From: Dechloromonas hortensis
Lineage (GTDB): Bacteria > Pseudomonadota > Gammaproteobacteria > Burkholderiales > Rhodocyclaceae
Assembly (NCBI RefSeq): GCF_009469765.1
Contig: NZ_SSSQ01000002.1
Coordinates: 558,001-622,000 of the forward strand
DNA length: 64,000 bases
Direction: 5' to 3'
In this document: positions 19,415-28,526 of the stretch, in pieces
Layout of the letters: each line of letters begins with the position of its first letter
Numbering within the stretch: position 1 is the stretch's first letter
Program-made: the position numbers and the translations under genes
Notes under the pieces: model-generated
Database searches by the model: none
Told to the model about the DNA's origin: nothing
What the model saw: only the letters and a program-made list of their open reading frames with translations

Positions 19415-19838
19415 ACGGCTTTTCCGGATCGTAGAGGCTGGACGACACCTGTTGCAGGTCGCGGCCGAGGTTCAGGTCTTCTTCGCGGATATGCCGTTCA
19501 AACCAGTATTCGATATAGCGCAGGACGCCGAAGACATCGATTTTTTGGTGATGCACCTCGTCGATGGCCTTGGCGATGGACTTGAGCATCATTTGGTGCT
19601 TGCGGGCATGGGCGGAAAAAATCAGCCCGTTTTCGCCGGCCAGGCGCTCTTCGGTGGCGCAATGCTCGCGCAACTGGTTCATCAAAGCCTCGGCCTCGGC
19701 CAGCGGCAGGTCCGTGGTGTCGAGACAGAGCTCTTTGAGTGCGGCTAACCGGGAGAAGAGGGCGGCATGCTGGTCGTCAATTTCCTGAATATTGACGACC
19801 AGGGCGCTGGGCAGGAAGGCAGCGGTTTCTTGGTTCAT
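19386..19838 (-). CDS. Bacteriohemerythrin, second copy
   Basis: 150 residues. Diiron ligands are recognisable in IDDQHAALFSRL, REHCATEERL, FSAHARKHQMML and WFERHIREEDLNLG. The length includes a C-terminal extension of about 25 residues. The ATG at 19838 follows AAGGAG; an upstream in-frame ATG lacks a ribosome site. Its 3' end overlaps the end of the Fe-S gene on the other strand by 29 bases. It is clearly diverged from the hemerythrin at 11726. Oxygen binding or sensing is the family role. Confidence 0.88.
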   Translation of the reverse strand: MNQETAAFLPSALVVNIQEIDDQHAALFSRLAALKELCLDTTDLPLAEAEALMNQLREHCATEERLAGENGLIFSAHARKHQMMLKSIAKAIDEVHHQKIDVFGVLRYIEYWFERHIREEDLNLGRDLQQVSSSLYDPEKPFTLARAAAA

Positions 19839-19967
19839 CAATGGCTCCTTTTCAGTCAACGGGCGAGTTCCGGTCGTGCGATGGCAAGTTCTGATTCTCC
19901 AGTATAGAGATCGGACGACAAATTGCCAGGTGAAAAAAATGCCATTCGAACATTTATGCCGCTGTGT

Positions 19968-21083
19968 TCAGGCGGGGGCCTTGCCGGTTGCCAGAATTGT
20001 CTCGCCTTTCGACGGCGAGTAGCGATTCTTCAGGCGGAGAAAAGGTTTTTCGAAAAAATGATAGGAAAGCGGCGCGACCAGCACCAGCAGTGCGAGGCCG
20101 ATCCCCGGGGACGGCGGCCAGATCTGACCGGGGACACGATCGGGGCCGGTGTCGAGGAAAAGGCCCTGATACATGTAGATGCCGTAGGAAATCAGCCCGA
20201 TGTACTTGAGCGGCGGAAACTCCAGACCCTTGGCCAGGCGGCTGTCCTGGTTGAAGTAGAGCCAGGTCAGGGCCAGTGCGATGCCGATGGTGCGCAGAAA
20301 ATGAGCCCCGATGTTGTGCAGGAACCACGAGTCGCCCGTCAGATACAGTGAGTTGGCGTAAAACAGGGCGGCGAGGGCCAGGCAGGCCGGATGTTGGGCC
20401 AGCCGGCGGGCCGTTCGGGCAGTCCGCTGGCTGCCGATCAGGAGGGCGCTCAGGCAGCCGATGGCGATGGCGTAGCCAGCGATGAAGGACCAGCGCTCGA
20501 CGAAATAGCCGGCCGCCAGGCCTGCCCTGACCAGATAGAGATGTAGGAGCGGGGCGCTGACGATGAAAGTCAGGAGCAGCCCGAGCAGGGCGAATCGGTA
20601 TTGGCCGAAGAGCAGCAGAAAGACCGTGGGCCAGACCAGATAGAAGTGTTCTTCGACGGCCAGCGACCAGGTGTGGCCGATCAAGGAGGTGTAGATGTCG
20701 GTCGGGATGAAGTTGTAGGAGTAGATGTAGGCGTAGAACAGCGAATCCCACGAGGTGAGATTGGGCACGGCGATGTGGAGCAGGCTGACGACGATCAGAA
20801 AAAGTATGTAGAGCGGGAAGATCCGCAGTGTCCGGCGCAGGATGAAATGCCGGATCGAGATGCTGCTCGTGTGATTGAACTCGTTGATCAGCAGCGTCGT
20901 GATCAGGAAGCCCGACAGCACGAAGAAGGCCAGGACGCCGGTGCCGCCATGGATCATCGGAAGTATTGCCGGGGGGAGCAGCTTCTGCTCAAGCAGCGCG
21001 CCAAACACCCCGAGATGGGTCAGCACGACGGCAATCACCGCCAGCCCGCGTATTCCGTCGAATCCTTTGATCGTCCTGTGCAT
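19968..21083 (-). CDS. Acyltransferase family 3 membrane protein (OafA/YrhL type)
   Basis: 371 residues with about ten transmembrane helices. It opens with IKGFDGIRGLAVIAVVLTHLGVFG, which holds the catalytic His, followed by GVLAFFVLSGFLIT, FILRRTLRIFPLY and HTWSLAVEEHFYLVWP. Such proteins O-acylate surface polysaccharides or lipids at the inner membrane. The start is the ATG at 21083; the open frame upstream has no family similarity. It lies between the hemerythrin and nifA genes, all on the minus strand. No link to nitrogen fixation is evident, and it may simply be embedded. Confidence 0.88.
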   Translation of the reverse strand: MHRTIKGFDGIRGLAVIAVVLTHLGVFGALLEQKLLPPAILPMIHGGTGVLAFFVLSGFLITTLLINEFNHTSSISIRHFILRRTLRIFPLYILFLIVVSLLHIAVPNLTSWDSLFYAYIYSYNFIPTDIYTSLIGHTWSLAVEEHFYLVWPTVFLLLFGQYRFALLGLLLTFIVSAPLLHLYLVRAGLAAGYFVERWSFIAGYAIAIGCLSALLIGSQRTARTARRLAQHPACLALAALFYANSLYLTGDSWFLHNIGAHFLRTIGIALALTWLYFNQDSRLAKGLEFPPLKYIGLISYGIYMYQGLFLDTGPDRVPGQIWPPSPGIGLALLVLVAPLSYHFFEKPFLRLKNRYSPSKGETILATGKAPA

Positions 21084-21243
21084 GGCGCCACACTCCGTCT
21101 CCCGGGTTGTCGAGTTCCGCCTTGTTTGGTCGGCAGCAGGGGGCAGTGTGCACCGCAAGCATGCGGTTTCGAATACCGGTTTTTAGGGATTTATGGCGAA
21201 TATCGGGCTTTGGCGCTGTCCGCGACAACTCTCCTTCGTCTTT

Positions 21244-21278
21244 GCCGCTGTTCGCCTGGCCAGTAGGCAAACAGCGGC
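21244..21278. terminator. Hairpin downstream of nifA
   Basis: GCCGCTGTT and AACAGCGGC pair perfectly, and after one mismatch GCCT pairs with AGGC, with a seven-base loop. It starts 10 bases after the nifA stop codon. There is no T-run on the minus strand; it could still end or stabilise the nifLA message. Confidence 0.5.
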
Positions 21279-21288
21279 GAATGACGGC

Positions 21289-22929
21289 TCAGAACTGCTT
21301 GACCTCGATATTCAGGGTCTGGATCCGGTAGGCGATCTGGCGCGGCGTCATGCCGAGGATGCGGGCCGCCTTGGCCTGCACCCAGCCCGCCTGTTCGAGG
21401 GCGGCGATGACCCGTTCCTTTTCCGACAGGTTGGGATCGTCGATATCCACTTCGGACAGCGCGCCGGGCGTCGTTCCGGAAAGTGGGCTGAAAACCGGGT
21501 TGACCGCCGGATTGGCCAGGCTGCGCTGGGCGCGTGGCGGCGTCCGCTCACGGGCGCTCGGAAAGCGGATCAGATCGACGTCGATCTTGCCGTCTTCGGA
21601 GAGGACGGCGGCGCGCTCCAGGCAGTTTTCCAGTTCGCGGACATTGCCCGGCCAGTCGTGATTGGCCAGCCGGCGTTGCGCCATGTCAGTCAGGCTCAGC
21701 TTGCGTTTCTGATCGTTGCCGATCTTGCCGAGCAGGTGGCGGGCAATTTCCGGGATGTCCTCGATCCGCTCGCGCAGCGGCGGCAGGAAGAGGGGCATGA
21801 CGTTCAGGCGGTAGAACAAATCCTCGCGGAAATCGCCCATATCGACGGCGGTTTCCAGATCGCGGTGGGTGGCGGCGATGATCCGCACATCGACCTTGAT
21901 CGTCTTGCTGCCGCCGACCCGCTCGAATTCGCCTTCCTGCAGGATGCGCAGCAGCTTGGCCTGGAAGGGGGCCGAGACTTCGCCGATTTCGTCGAGGAAC
22001 AGCGTGCCGCCATGGGCCTGCTCGAAACGCCCCTTGCGCGACTCGACGGCGCCGGTGAAGGCGCCGCGTTCGTGGCCGAAGAGTTCCGATTCGAGCAGGT
22101 TTTCCGGCAGCGCCGCACAGTTCAGGCGCACCATCGCATTCCTGGCGCGCGGCGAGTTGTAGTGGATGGCGTTGGCGATCAGCTCCTTGCCGGTGCCGGT
22201 TTCGCCGCGGATCAGCACTGTGGTGTTCCACTTGGCGACCAAGCGGGCCTGATCGAAAACGCGTCGCATCACCGCCGAGCGGCCGACCATGCTGTCGAAG
22301 CCGAACTGGTGGCGGACGGTGCGGCGCAGCAAGTCGCGCTCTTCGAGCAGGGTCGATTTTTCCTGCGCCACTTCGAGCGACAGGCGCAGGCTCTGGCCGA
22401 TCAGGTTGGCGACCATTTCGACGAACTGGGCGCGCTCTTCGAGCAGGCCGTCCTCCGGTCCTTCCGGCTGGACGGCGAGGACGCCCTGCAGGTTGCCGCC
22501 GACCTTGATCGGCACGGCGATGAAGGGCAGTTCAGGGTCATAAAGCTGGGTTCGGTTCAGGAAGCGCGGCTCGTCGGCGACGCGCGGCAGCTTGATGGTG
22601 CGTGGTTTTTCTAGGATCAGACCGATCACCCCTTCGCCCGGGCCGTACTGGGCGTCGTCCGAGTTCGGGCCGTCCGGGTTGTAGATGGTGTGGATGGCCA
22701 GCTTGCCGGTCTCGGCGTCGACGACACCGATCAGGCCGCGGCTCAGGCCGGCTTCGTCGTGCAGGACGCGCAGCACGTCGCGCAGCGTCTCATTGAAGGC
22801 AAGCGAGCGGCTGAGGACGCGGCTGACCGCGTACAAAGCGGCGAGCAGCAGGATGTTCAACTCATGTGTTCGGCAGTAGCCGTTGGCCGGAACGCACTCG
22901 TCTGCGGAATGGATGATGTGTTCGTGCAT
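21289..22929 (-). CDS. nifA: Nif-specific transcriptional activator NifA
   Basis: 546 residues. GAF domain about 25-185. AAA+ domain about 210-440 with Walker A GETGTGKELIA, the sigma-54 contact loop GAFTGA, Walker B GGTLFLDEIGE and the arginine region FREDLFYRLNV. The C-terminal Fis-type helix-turn-helix is ALEQAGWVQAKAARILGMTPRQIAYRI. The linker between AAA+ and HTH has no cysteines, so it is of the NifL-controlled type and not the intrinsically oxygen-sensitive type. It follows nifL by 18 bases. It should act at the TGT-N10-ACA sites in this window. Confidence 0.97.
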   Translation of the reverse strand: MHEHIIHSADECVPANGYCRTHELNILLLAALYAVSRVLSRSLAFNETLRDVLRVLHDEAGLSRGLIGVVDAETGKLAIHTIYNPDGPNSDDAQYGPGEGVIGLILEKPRTIKLPRVADEPRFLNRTQLYDPELPFIAVPIKVGGNLQGVLAVQPEGPEDGLLEERAQFVEMVANLIGQSLRLSLEVAQEKSTLLEERDLLRRTVRHQFGFDSMVGRSAVMRRVFDQARLVAKWNTTVLIRGETGTGKELIANAIHYNSPRARNAMVRLNCAALPENLLESELFGHERGAFTGAVESRKGRFEQAHGGTLFLDEIGEVSAPFQAKLLRILQEGEFERVGGSKTIKVDVRIIAATHRDLETAVDMGDFREDLFYRLNVMPLFLPPLRERIEDIPEIARHLLGKIGNDQKRKLSLTDMAQRRLANHDWPGNVRELENCLERAAVLSEDGKIDVDLIRFPSARERTPPRAQRSLANPAVNPVFSPLSGTTPGALSEVDIDDPNLSEKERVIAALEQAGWVQAKAARILGMTPRQIAYRIQTLNIEVKQF

Positions 22930-22947
22930 GCTGTTCTCGTCTTGTTC

Positions 22948-24477
22948 TTAGATCGGGTCGCCGTCGAGGCGGAATTCGACGATCGCCGCGCAGCCGCCGC
23001 TCGGGCTTTCTTCAAGGTCGATGATGCCGCCGTGGTCGGCCACCACCTGCTGGGCGCGCGACAGGCCGGTGCCGATATGGCGGCCGCTGCCGTTCTTGGC
23101 CGTGAAGAAAGGCTCGAAAGCCTTGTGTCGCCAGTCCGGCGGAATGCCGGGGCCGCTGTCGAGCACCGAAACGATGATGCAGTCGTGGTCGACCGCGCTG
23201 GTCAGGCTCAATTCCCGACGCTTCCAGCCCTTGATGTTCATTGCTTCGATGGCGTTATCGACCAGGGCCTTGAACAGCATGCGCAGTTGCAGCGGTCGGC
23301 CGAGGATAGCCGGCAGGGTGGCGGCCGGCTGCCAGTCGACGACGATGCCGGCGGCGAGCAGGCGCGGCGTGCAGATTTCCAGCACGTCACGGAGGATTTC
23401 GTTGAGATTGATGCTGACGACGATTTCCTGCGGGCTTTGCGGAATGACTTGGCGCAGCGCTTCCATGTGCTCGCGACTAGCCGCCAGCGCCTGCGTCAGC
23501 ACGCCGGCACTGGCCGGGTCGCGCCGTTGCAGTACCGAGGCGGCCGAAGCCATCACGTTCATCGGCTCTTCCAGCCGGAAAATGGCGGCCGACAGCCCCT
23601 CGCGGATCGCCGCGGTACGTTCCTCGTCGGCCAGCACCGCCTGCAGGGCAGCGGCCCGGGCCCGTTCCTGTTCCTCGCGCAGGGAGCTGATGTCGGCGAT
23701 GGCGAGCAGCAGGCCGGGCTGGCCCTCGGCGCAGAAATAGCTGTCGGCGCAGTCGCTGTGCATGTCGATCAGCGAGGCGCTGACCGACAGCCAGCGCGGC
23801 CGCCCGGCGGCGCGGTCGATGCGCGCTTCGCGGTTGGTAAAGCTGCATTTCTCCGGTGTTTCAGCCAGTGTCCTGGCCCAGGCCGGCAACAGGCTGTCGA
23901 GCAGCGTGTGGGCCGGTTCCTTCAGGTGCAGGTCGCTGACCAGCTTCTTGTATTCCTGGTTGTCGAGGACCAGGCGGCCGTTCCGGTCGAGCAGTGCGAA
24001 GGCCATCGGCGCCGCATCGACGACCGACTCGATCAGGTGTTTCTGGTTGCGGACGACGCGTTCCAGGCGGTGCATCTCGGTCACGTCGCGATGCATGCCG
24101 AGGAAGTGCGTGGTCTTGCCTGTGCTGTCGACGACCGGCGAGATGGTCAGTTCGGCCAGGTAGAGATCGCCGTCCTTCTTGCGGTTGAGCAGCTTGCCCG
24201 ACCACGGCCGCTGGCTCGACAGTTCGCCCCACATCGTCCGGTAGAGCTCGTCGGGCGTCGTGTGGTTGGAGAGTACCGCTTCGTTCTGGCCGATGATTTC
24301 ATCCGCCGCGTAACCGGTGACGCGGGTGAAGGCTTCGTTGGCAAACAGGATGTTCGCCTTGGGGTCGGTGATCGAGATCGCCAGGTCGGCCTGGTCTACC
24401 GCCTGGCGGTAGGCTTCGGATGGCAGCTCTGTTTTCTGCTGAACAGTGGGCGCCGGGGCGCGGTTAACAGCCGACAT
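22948..24477 (-). CDS. nifL: NifA-inhibiting redox sensor NifL
   Basis: 509 residues. First PAS domain about 25-140 (FANEAFTRVTGYAADEIIGQNE, the FAD-binding PAS of NifL). Second PAS about 150-265. A central helical region shows IFRLEEPMNVM where kinases have their phospho-His; no His is present there. The C-terminal GHKL ATPase fold has LVDNAIEAMN, DSGPGIPP and GTGLSRAQQVV. In known systems NifL binds and inhibits NifA under oxidising or nitrogen-replete conditions. The ATG at 24477 follows CAGGAGC. A sigma-54-like promoter and a NifA site lie upstream, which suggests autoregulation. Confidence 0.94.
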   Translation of the reverse strand: MSAVNRAPAPTVQQKTELPSEAYRQAVDQADLAISITDPKANILFANEAFTRVTGYAADEIIGQNEAVLSNHTTPDELYRTMWGELSSQRPWSGKLLNRKKDGDLYLAELTISPVVDSTGKTTHFLGMHRDVTEMHRLERVVRNQKHLIESVVDAAPMAFALLDRNGRLVLDNQEYKKLVSDLHLKEPAHTLLDSLLPAWARTLAETPEKCSFTNREARIDRAAGRPRWLSVSASLIDMHSDCADSYFCAEGQPGLLLAIADISSLREEQERARAAALQAVLADEERTAAIREGLSAAIFRLEEPMNVMASAASVLQRRDPASAGVLTQALAASREHMEALRQVIPQSPQEIVVSINLNEILRDVLEICTPRLLAAGIVVDWQPAATLPAILGRPLQLRMLFKALVDNAIEAMNIKGWKRRELSLTSAVDHDCIIVSVLDSGPGIPPDWRHKAFEPFFTAKNGSGRHIGTGLSRAQQVVADHGGIIDLEESPSGGCAAIVEFRLDGDPI

Positions 24478-24535
24478 GGACTTGCTCCTGAGTAGTACGT
24501 TGGGCGGGTTGCGGTAGTTCCTTGTGTCTGGTTAA

Positions 24536-24551
24536 AGCAGCTTCCGTGCCT
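24536..24551 (-). promoter_or_regulatory. Probable sigma-54 promoter of nifLA
   Basis: On the minus strand AGGCACGGAAGCTGCT: GG-N10-GC with GGCAC at -24 and CTGCT at -12. The predicted start near 24525 leaves a 48-base leader. The -12 element departs from TTGC by one base, so it is weaker than the nifE and iscA promoters. Confidence 0.6.
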
Positions 24552-24616
24552 TTTGCCGAATGACCAGACGGCGGCGGCCAGCCGTCAGGCTTTCGGGGCA
24601 AATGCGACGAAATTTC

Positions 24617-24632
24617 TGTCGCGTTTGCGACA
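24617..24632. promoter_or_regulatory. NifA upstream activator site shared by nifLA and rnfA
   Basis: TGTCGCGTTTGCGACA, TGT-N10-ACA and a perfect CGC/GCG dyad. Its centre is about 100 bases from the predicted nifL start on one side and about 120 from the rnfA start on the other. It is the only such site in this divergent region. Confidence 0.83.
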
Positions 24633-24718
24633 TTGCGCTACTCCTGGTTTTGCCCTGTTTTGGTGCGTCGACCGCCGGAGCGTGCATCGATGCGGGTTTG
24701 CCGGGTGTTCGCCCGGTT

Positions 24719-24734
24719 TGGCACGGCTTGTGCA
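24719..24734 (+). promoter_or_regulatory. Sigma-54 promoter of the rnf operon
   Basis: TGGCACGGCTTGTGCA: consensus TGGCAC at -24, GTGCA at -12, exactly ten bases between GG and GC. The predicted start is near 24745, a 26-base leader to rnfA. Confidence 0.85.
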
Positions 24735-24770
24735 GTGAAGGCGGCAGGTCAACTCGAACTCCTTACCGCC

Positions 24771-25349
24771 ATGAGCGAATTTATCCTGCTGCTTCTCTCC
24801 ACTGCGCTGGTCAATAACGTGGTGTTGATCAAGTTCCTCGGCCTCTGCCCGGTGATGGGCGTGTCGAAGAGCGTCGACAGCGCCTTCGGCATGGGCCTGG
24901 CCACCACCTTCGTCATCACGCTCGCCGCCGGTGCCTCGTGGATGCTCGACAACTGGTTGCTCGCCCCGTTCGGCCTGGGCTACCTGCGCATCCTGACCTT
25001 TATCCTGGTCATCGCCGCCGTCGTCCAATTCACCGAGATGTTCATCAAGAAGGCCAGCCCCGGCCTTTACCAGTCGCTCGGCATCTACCTGCCGCTGATC
25101 ACCACCAACTGCGCCGTGCTCGGCGTTGCGCTGCTCAACGTCGAACAGAAGTTCAGCCTGTTCAAGAGCCTGCTCTACGGTTTCGGCTCGGCGCTCGGCT
25201 TCACCATCGTGCTGCTCATCTTCGCCGGCCTGCGCGAACGGGTGGCGCTGGCCCGCGTGCCCGCCGCCTTCGCCGGGGCGCCGATCGCCTTCATCACCAT
25301 CAGCCTGCTCGCGCTGTCCTTCATGGGCTTCTCGGGCCTCAACGTTTAA
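24771..25349 (+). CDS. rnfA: Electron transport complex subunit RnfA
   Basis: 192 residues, six transmembrane helices. It starts [38 protein letters not shown] and ends [28 protein letters not shown], the RnfA pattern; the Cys in GLCP is one of the conserved membrane-buried cluster ligands of RnfA/RnfE. The Rnf complex couples electron flow between NADH and ferredoxin to an ion gradient; in diazotrophs it supplies low-potential electrons to nitrogenase. The start is the ATG at 24771. It is first of rnfABCDGEH behind a sigma-54 promoter. Confidence 0.95.
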   Translation: MSEFILLLLSTALVNNVVLIKFLGLCPVMGVSKSVDSAFGMGLATTFVITLAAGASWMLDNWLLAPFGLGYLRILTFILVIAAVVQFTEMFIKKASPGLYQSLGIYLPLITTNCAVLGVALLNVEQKFSLFKSLLYGFGSALGFTIVLLIFAGLRERVALARVPAAFAGAPIAFITISLLALSFMGFSGLNV

Positions 25350-25360
25350 GGGGAGAAACG

Positions 25361-25888
25361 ATGATCGCCGCCATTCTTAGTCTGACCATTCTCGGTGCCG
25401 CGCTCGGTATCATCCTTGGCGTTGCCAACAAGTTCCTGCAGGTCGAAGGCAACCCGCTGGTCGACGAACTGATCGCCATGATGCCCGGCTCCAACTGCGG
25501 GCAATGCGGTTTCCCCGGCTGTTCCGGCGCCGCCTCGGCGATTGCCGATGGTTCCGCGTCGCCGGCCTGCTGCCCGCCGGGCGGCAAGACACTGGCGACG
25601 GCGATTGCCGCCAAGCTCGGCATCACCATCGACCTTTCGGCCCTGGCCGATGATGGTCCGAAGATCGCCACAGTGGCTGAAGAGCTGTGCATCGGCTGCT
25701 GCCGGTGCAGCAAAGTCTGTCCGACCGATGCCATCCTCGGTGCCGCCAAGCAGATCCACAACGTGCTGCGCGAAGCCTGTACCGGCTGCAGCAGTTGCGT
25801 CGAAAAATGCCCGACCGAGGCGCTGGTCATGACGCCGGTGCCGGTCACCCTGCAACACTGGGTCATGCCCAAACCTCTTGCCGCGTGA
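25361..25888 (+). CDS. rnfB: Electron transport complex Fe-S subunit RnfB
   Basis: 175 residues. N-terminal transmembrane helix (ILSLTILGAALGIILGVA). The Fe-S (DUF3470-type) motif is GSNCGQCGFPGCSGAASAI, with another Cys in PACCPPGG. Two ferredoxin motifs follow, CIGCCRCSKVCP and CTGCSSCVEKCP. RnfB passes electrons between ferredoxin and the membrane part. GGGGAG precedes the ATG at 25361. Shorter than some RnfB proteins, but all cluster ligands are present. Confidence 0.95.
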   Translation: MIAAILSLTILGAALGIILGVANKFLQVEGNPLVDELIAMMPGSNCGQCGFPGCSGAASAIADGSASPACCPPGGKTLATAIAAKLGITIDLSALADDGPKIATVAEELCIGCCRCSKVCPTDAILGAAKQIHNVLREACTGCSSCVEKCPTEALVMTPVPVTLQHWVMPKPLAA

Positions 25889-25895
25889 GATCACC

Positions 25896-27431
25896 ATGGG
25901 ATTCATGAACCTCTTCAAGCACTTCCTCGGTAACGACTGGGGCGTGCATCCGGCCGACCACAAGCACCCGGCCGCCGCTGCACCGACCCGCAAGCTGCCG
26001 ATTCCGCCGCGGCTCCATCTGATGTTGTCGCAGCACGTCGGGGCGCCGTCGCGGCCAGTCGTGCTGGTTGGTCAGAAGGTGAAGAAGGGCGAGCTGATCG
26101 CCGCAGCCCACGGCAATATCTCGGCGCCGCTGCATGCCTCGACCTCCGGCACGATCAGCGCCATCGGCGAAATCACCGCGCCGCATACCTCCGGTTTGCC
26201 CGGCATGGCGATTTCGATCGATAGCGACGGTGAAGATGCCTGGCTGGACAGCGAGCCGGTCGCCGATCCCTTTGCCCTGAGCCCCGAGGAAATCGCCAAT
26301 CGCGTCGCGGCGGCCGGGGTGGTCGGGTTGGGGGGAGCGACCTTCCCCTCATCGGTCAAGCTCAACCTTGGGCGCCGTTCGAAAATCGACACGCTGATCA
26401 TGAACGGCAGCGAGTGCGAACCCTATCTTTCCTGCGACGATCGCCTGATGCGCGACCGCGCCGCCGATATCGTGACCGGCATCCGGCTGATGCTGATCTC
26501 GACCGGCGCCCAGGTCGCCAAGGTCGGTATCGAGGACAACAAGCCGGAAGCGATTGCCGCGATGCAGGAGGCGGCGGCGCGCTTCGACAAGGTCAGCATC
26601 GTGCCGGTGCCGGCTCGTTATCCGATGGGATCCGACCGCCAGTTGATCGTCGAACTGACTGGCCGCGAGGTGCCGTCCGATGCCCGTGCCGCCGATGTCG
26701 GCGTGATCGTTCATAACGTCGGCACCGCCTACGCGGTACAGCAGGCTGTCTGTCTCGGCCGGCCGCTGGTCAGCCGGCTGATGACGCTGAACGGCGGGGC
26801 GGCGGCGATGCCCGGCAATTACGAGGTGCCGCTCGGTACCTTGATCAGCGATCTGGTGGCCTTCACTGGCGGCCTCAAGACTTCGGCTGCCAAGCTGGTG
26901 ATGGGCGGCCCGATGATGGGCACCGTGCTGCCGCATCTGCGGGTGCCGGTGATCAAGGGCACCAGCGGCATTCTGCTGCTCGATGCCGGCGAGGCGGCGG
27001 AACTGGAGCCGGAGGCCTGCATCCGTTGCGGCAGTTGCGTCAAGGCCTGCCCGATGGGGCTGCTGCCGCTCGAAATGAGCGCCCGCATCCGCAACGACGA
27101 CATGGATGCCGCGGTCGATCTCGGGCTTTCCGATTGCATCGCCTGCGGCTGCTGCGCCTACGTCTGTCCATCGCACATCCCGTTGGTCCAGTATTTCTAT
27201 CACGCCAAGGGCGAACTCTCGGCGCGGCAGCGCACCCAGTTGCGTACCGAGGCAACCAAGAAACTCGCCACCCAACGCCAGGAACGGCTGGAGCGCGAAG
27301 CCCGTGAAAAGGCCGAGGCTGCCGCCAAGCGCAAGGCGGAACGGGCCGCGCAACAGGCGGCTGCTGCGGCGGCAGCCCAGGCAACCACCACTGCTACGGT
27401 CGACACCGTAAAACAAGGAGAATCGGCATGA
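25896..27431 (+). CDS. rnfC: Electron transport complex NADH-binding subunit RnfC
   Basis: 511 residues. The N-terminal barrel-sandwich domain is followed by the NuoF-like NADH/FMN domain (VGLGGATFPSSVKL, TLIMNGSECEPYLSCDDRLM). Two [4Fe-4S] motifs are CIRCGSCVKACPMGLLP and CIACGCCAYVCPSHIPLVQ. The last 65 residues are a charged, Ala-rich coiled segment (ERLEREAREKAEAAAKRK), much shorter than the repeats of enterobacterial RnfC. The ATG at 25896 lies seven bases after the rnfB stop. The 3' end overlaps rnfD by four bases. Confidence 0.94.
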   Translation: MGFMNLFKHFLGNDWGVHPADHKHPAAAAPTRKLPIPPRLHLMLSQHVGAPSRPVVLVGQKVKKGELIAAAHGNISAPLHASTSGTISAIGEITAPHTSGLPGMAISIDSDGEDAWLDSEPVADPFALSPEEIANRVAAAGVVGLGGATFPSSVKLNLGRRSKIDTLIMNGSECEPYLSCDDRLMRDRAADIVTGIRLMLISTGAQVAKVGIEDNKPEAIAAMQEAAARFDKVSIVPVPARYPMGSDRQLIVELTGREVPSDARAADVGVIVHNVGTAYAVQQAVCLGRPLVSRLMTLNGGAAAMPGNYEVPLGTLISDLVAFTGGLKTSAAKLVMGGPMMGTVLPHLRVPVIKGTSGILLLDAGEAAELEPEACIRCGSCVKACPMGLLPLEMSARIRNDDMDAAVDLGLSDCIACGCCAYVCPSHIPLVQYFYHAKGELSARQRTQLRTEATKKLATQRQERLEREAREKAEAAAKRKAERAAQQAAAAAAAQATTTATVDTVKQGESA

Positions 27432-28525
27432 ATAGCGCGACGCTCGCTGTCGAAACAATTGCCTCGCCGCATGCCCATGGCGGCAATTCGGTGGCGCGGA
27501 CGATGTTCCGGGTCCAGATGGCACTGGTCCCGGCCACCGCCTTCGGTTTCTGGCTGTTCGGTTGGCCGGCCTTCTTTCTCTGGCTGCTGACCATTCTTTC
27601 CTGCCTCGGTTTCGAGCTGCTATCGCTGAAGCTGATGGGGAGCCGGCGCATCAAGGGCACCTTGTGGGATGGCTCGGCGCTGCTCACCGGCTGGTTGCTG
27701 GCCCTGACGCTGCCACCCTGGGCGCCATGGTGGGTGGCCGTGATCGGCGCTTTCATCGCGATCGTGATCGGCAAGCAGGTTTTTGGCGGAGTGGGGCAGA
27801 ACGTCTTCAACCCGGCGATGGTGGCGCGGGTGGCGCTGCTGGTCTCGTTCCCGGTGCCGCTGACCCAGTGGGTGACACCATTGCCGCTGATGTCGGTCGG
27901 GGCGCCTGATTTTGTTCATGGCCTGCGCATCTTCCTGACCAGTCTGCCGCTGCCGGATGCGATGGCCAGCGCCTCGCTGCTCGGTTATACCAAGACCGAA
28001 ATGTCGCGCGGCATCGACCTGCTCAATTCGCTGGCCGGCGCCCATGCCCCGGCCATGTCGTGGATCGGCGCCCGCTCGGGCAGCCTGGGCGAATCGGCCT
28101 CACTGCTGATCCTCGGCGGCGGCCTGTACCTGCTGGTCAGCGGCATCATCACTTGGCACACCCCGCTGGCGGTGCTGGCCGGCCTGGCGATCCCGGCGGC
28201 GATCGGCCATGCCGTCGATCCGGCGCATTACCTGAGCGTTTCCGCCCACCTGTTGTCCGGGGCGGCGATGCTCGGCGCTTTCTTCATCGCCACCGATTAC
28301 GTCACTTCGCCGAATACCGGCAGCGGGCAGATCGTCTTCGGCCTGGGCGTCGGCCTGCTGACCTGGATCATCCGCAGCTACGGCGGCTACCCGGAGGGCA
28401 TGGCCTTCGCCGTGCTGCTGATGAATGCGCTGACCCCGGTCATCGACCGTTTCGCCAAGCCGCGCATCCTCGGCCGCGACCGCAAGGGCAAGCCGCTCGA
28501 TATTCCGGAAAACAAGGGAGCCTGA
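27428..28525 (+). CDS. rnfD: Electron transport complex membrane flavoprotein RnfD
   Basis: 365 residues with about nine transmembrane helices. It starts with the N-terminal HAHGGNSVARTMFRVQMALVP and keeps the RnfD loop FGGVGQNVFNPAMVARV. The covalent-FMN region is in IATDYVTSPNTGSGQ. It ends DRKGKPLDIPENKGA. RnfD is part of the membrane electron and ion pathway. Translation is coupled to rnfC by an ATGA overlap. Confidence 0.94.
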   Translation: MNSATLAVETIASPHAHGGNSVARTMFRVQMALVPATAFGFWLFGWPAFFLWLLTILSCLGFELLSLKLMGSRRIKGTLWDGSALLTGWLLALTLPPWAPWWVAVIGAFIAIVIGKQVFGGVGQNVFNPAMVARVALLVSFPVPLTQWVTPLPLMSVGAPDFVHGLRIFLTSLPLPDAMASASLLGYTKTEMSRGIDLLNSLAGAHAPAMSWIGARSGSLGESASLLILGGGLYLLVSGIITWHTPLAVLAGLAIPAAIGHAVDPAHYLSVSAHLLSGAAMLGAFFIATDYVTSPNTGSGQIVFGLGVGLLTWIIRSYGGYPEGMAFAVLLMNALTPVIDRFAKPRILGRDRKGKPLDIPENKGA

Positions 28526-28526
28526 G

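Noticed and set aside
21193..24495. Long plus-strand open frames opposite nifA and nifL
   Set aside because: Antisense shadows; NifA and NifL domains are complete on the minus strand.
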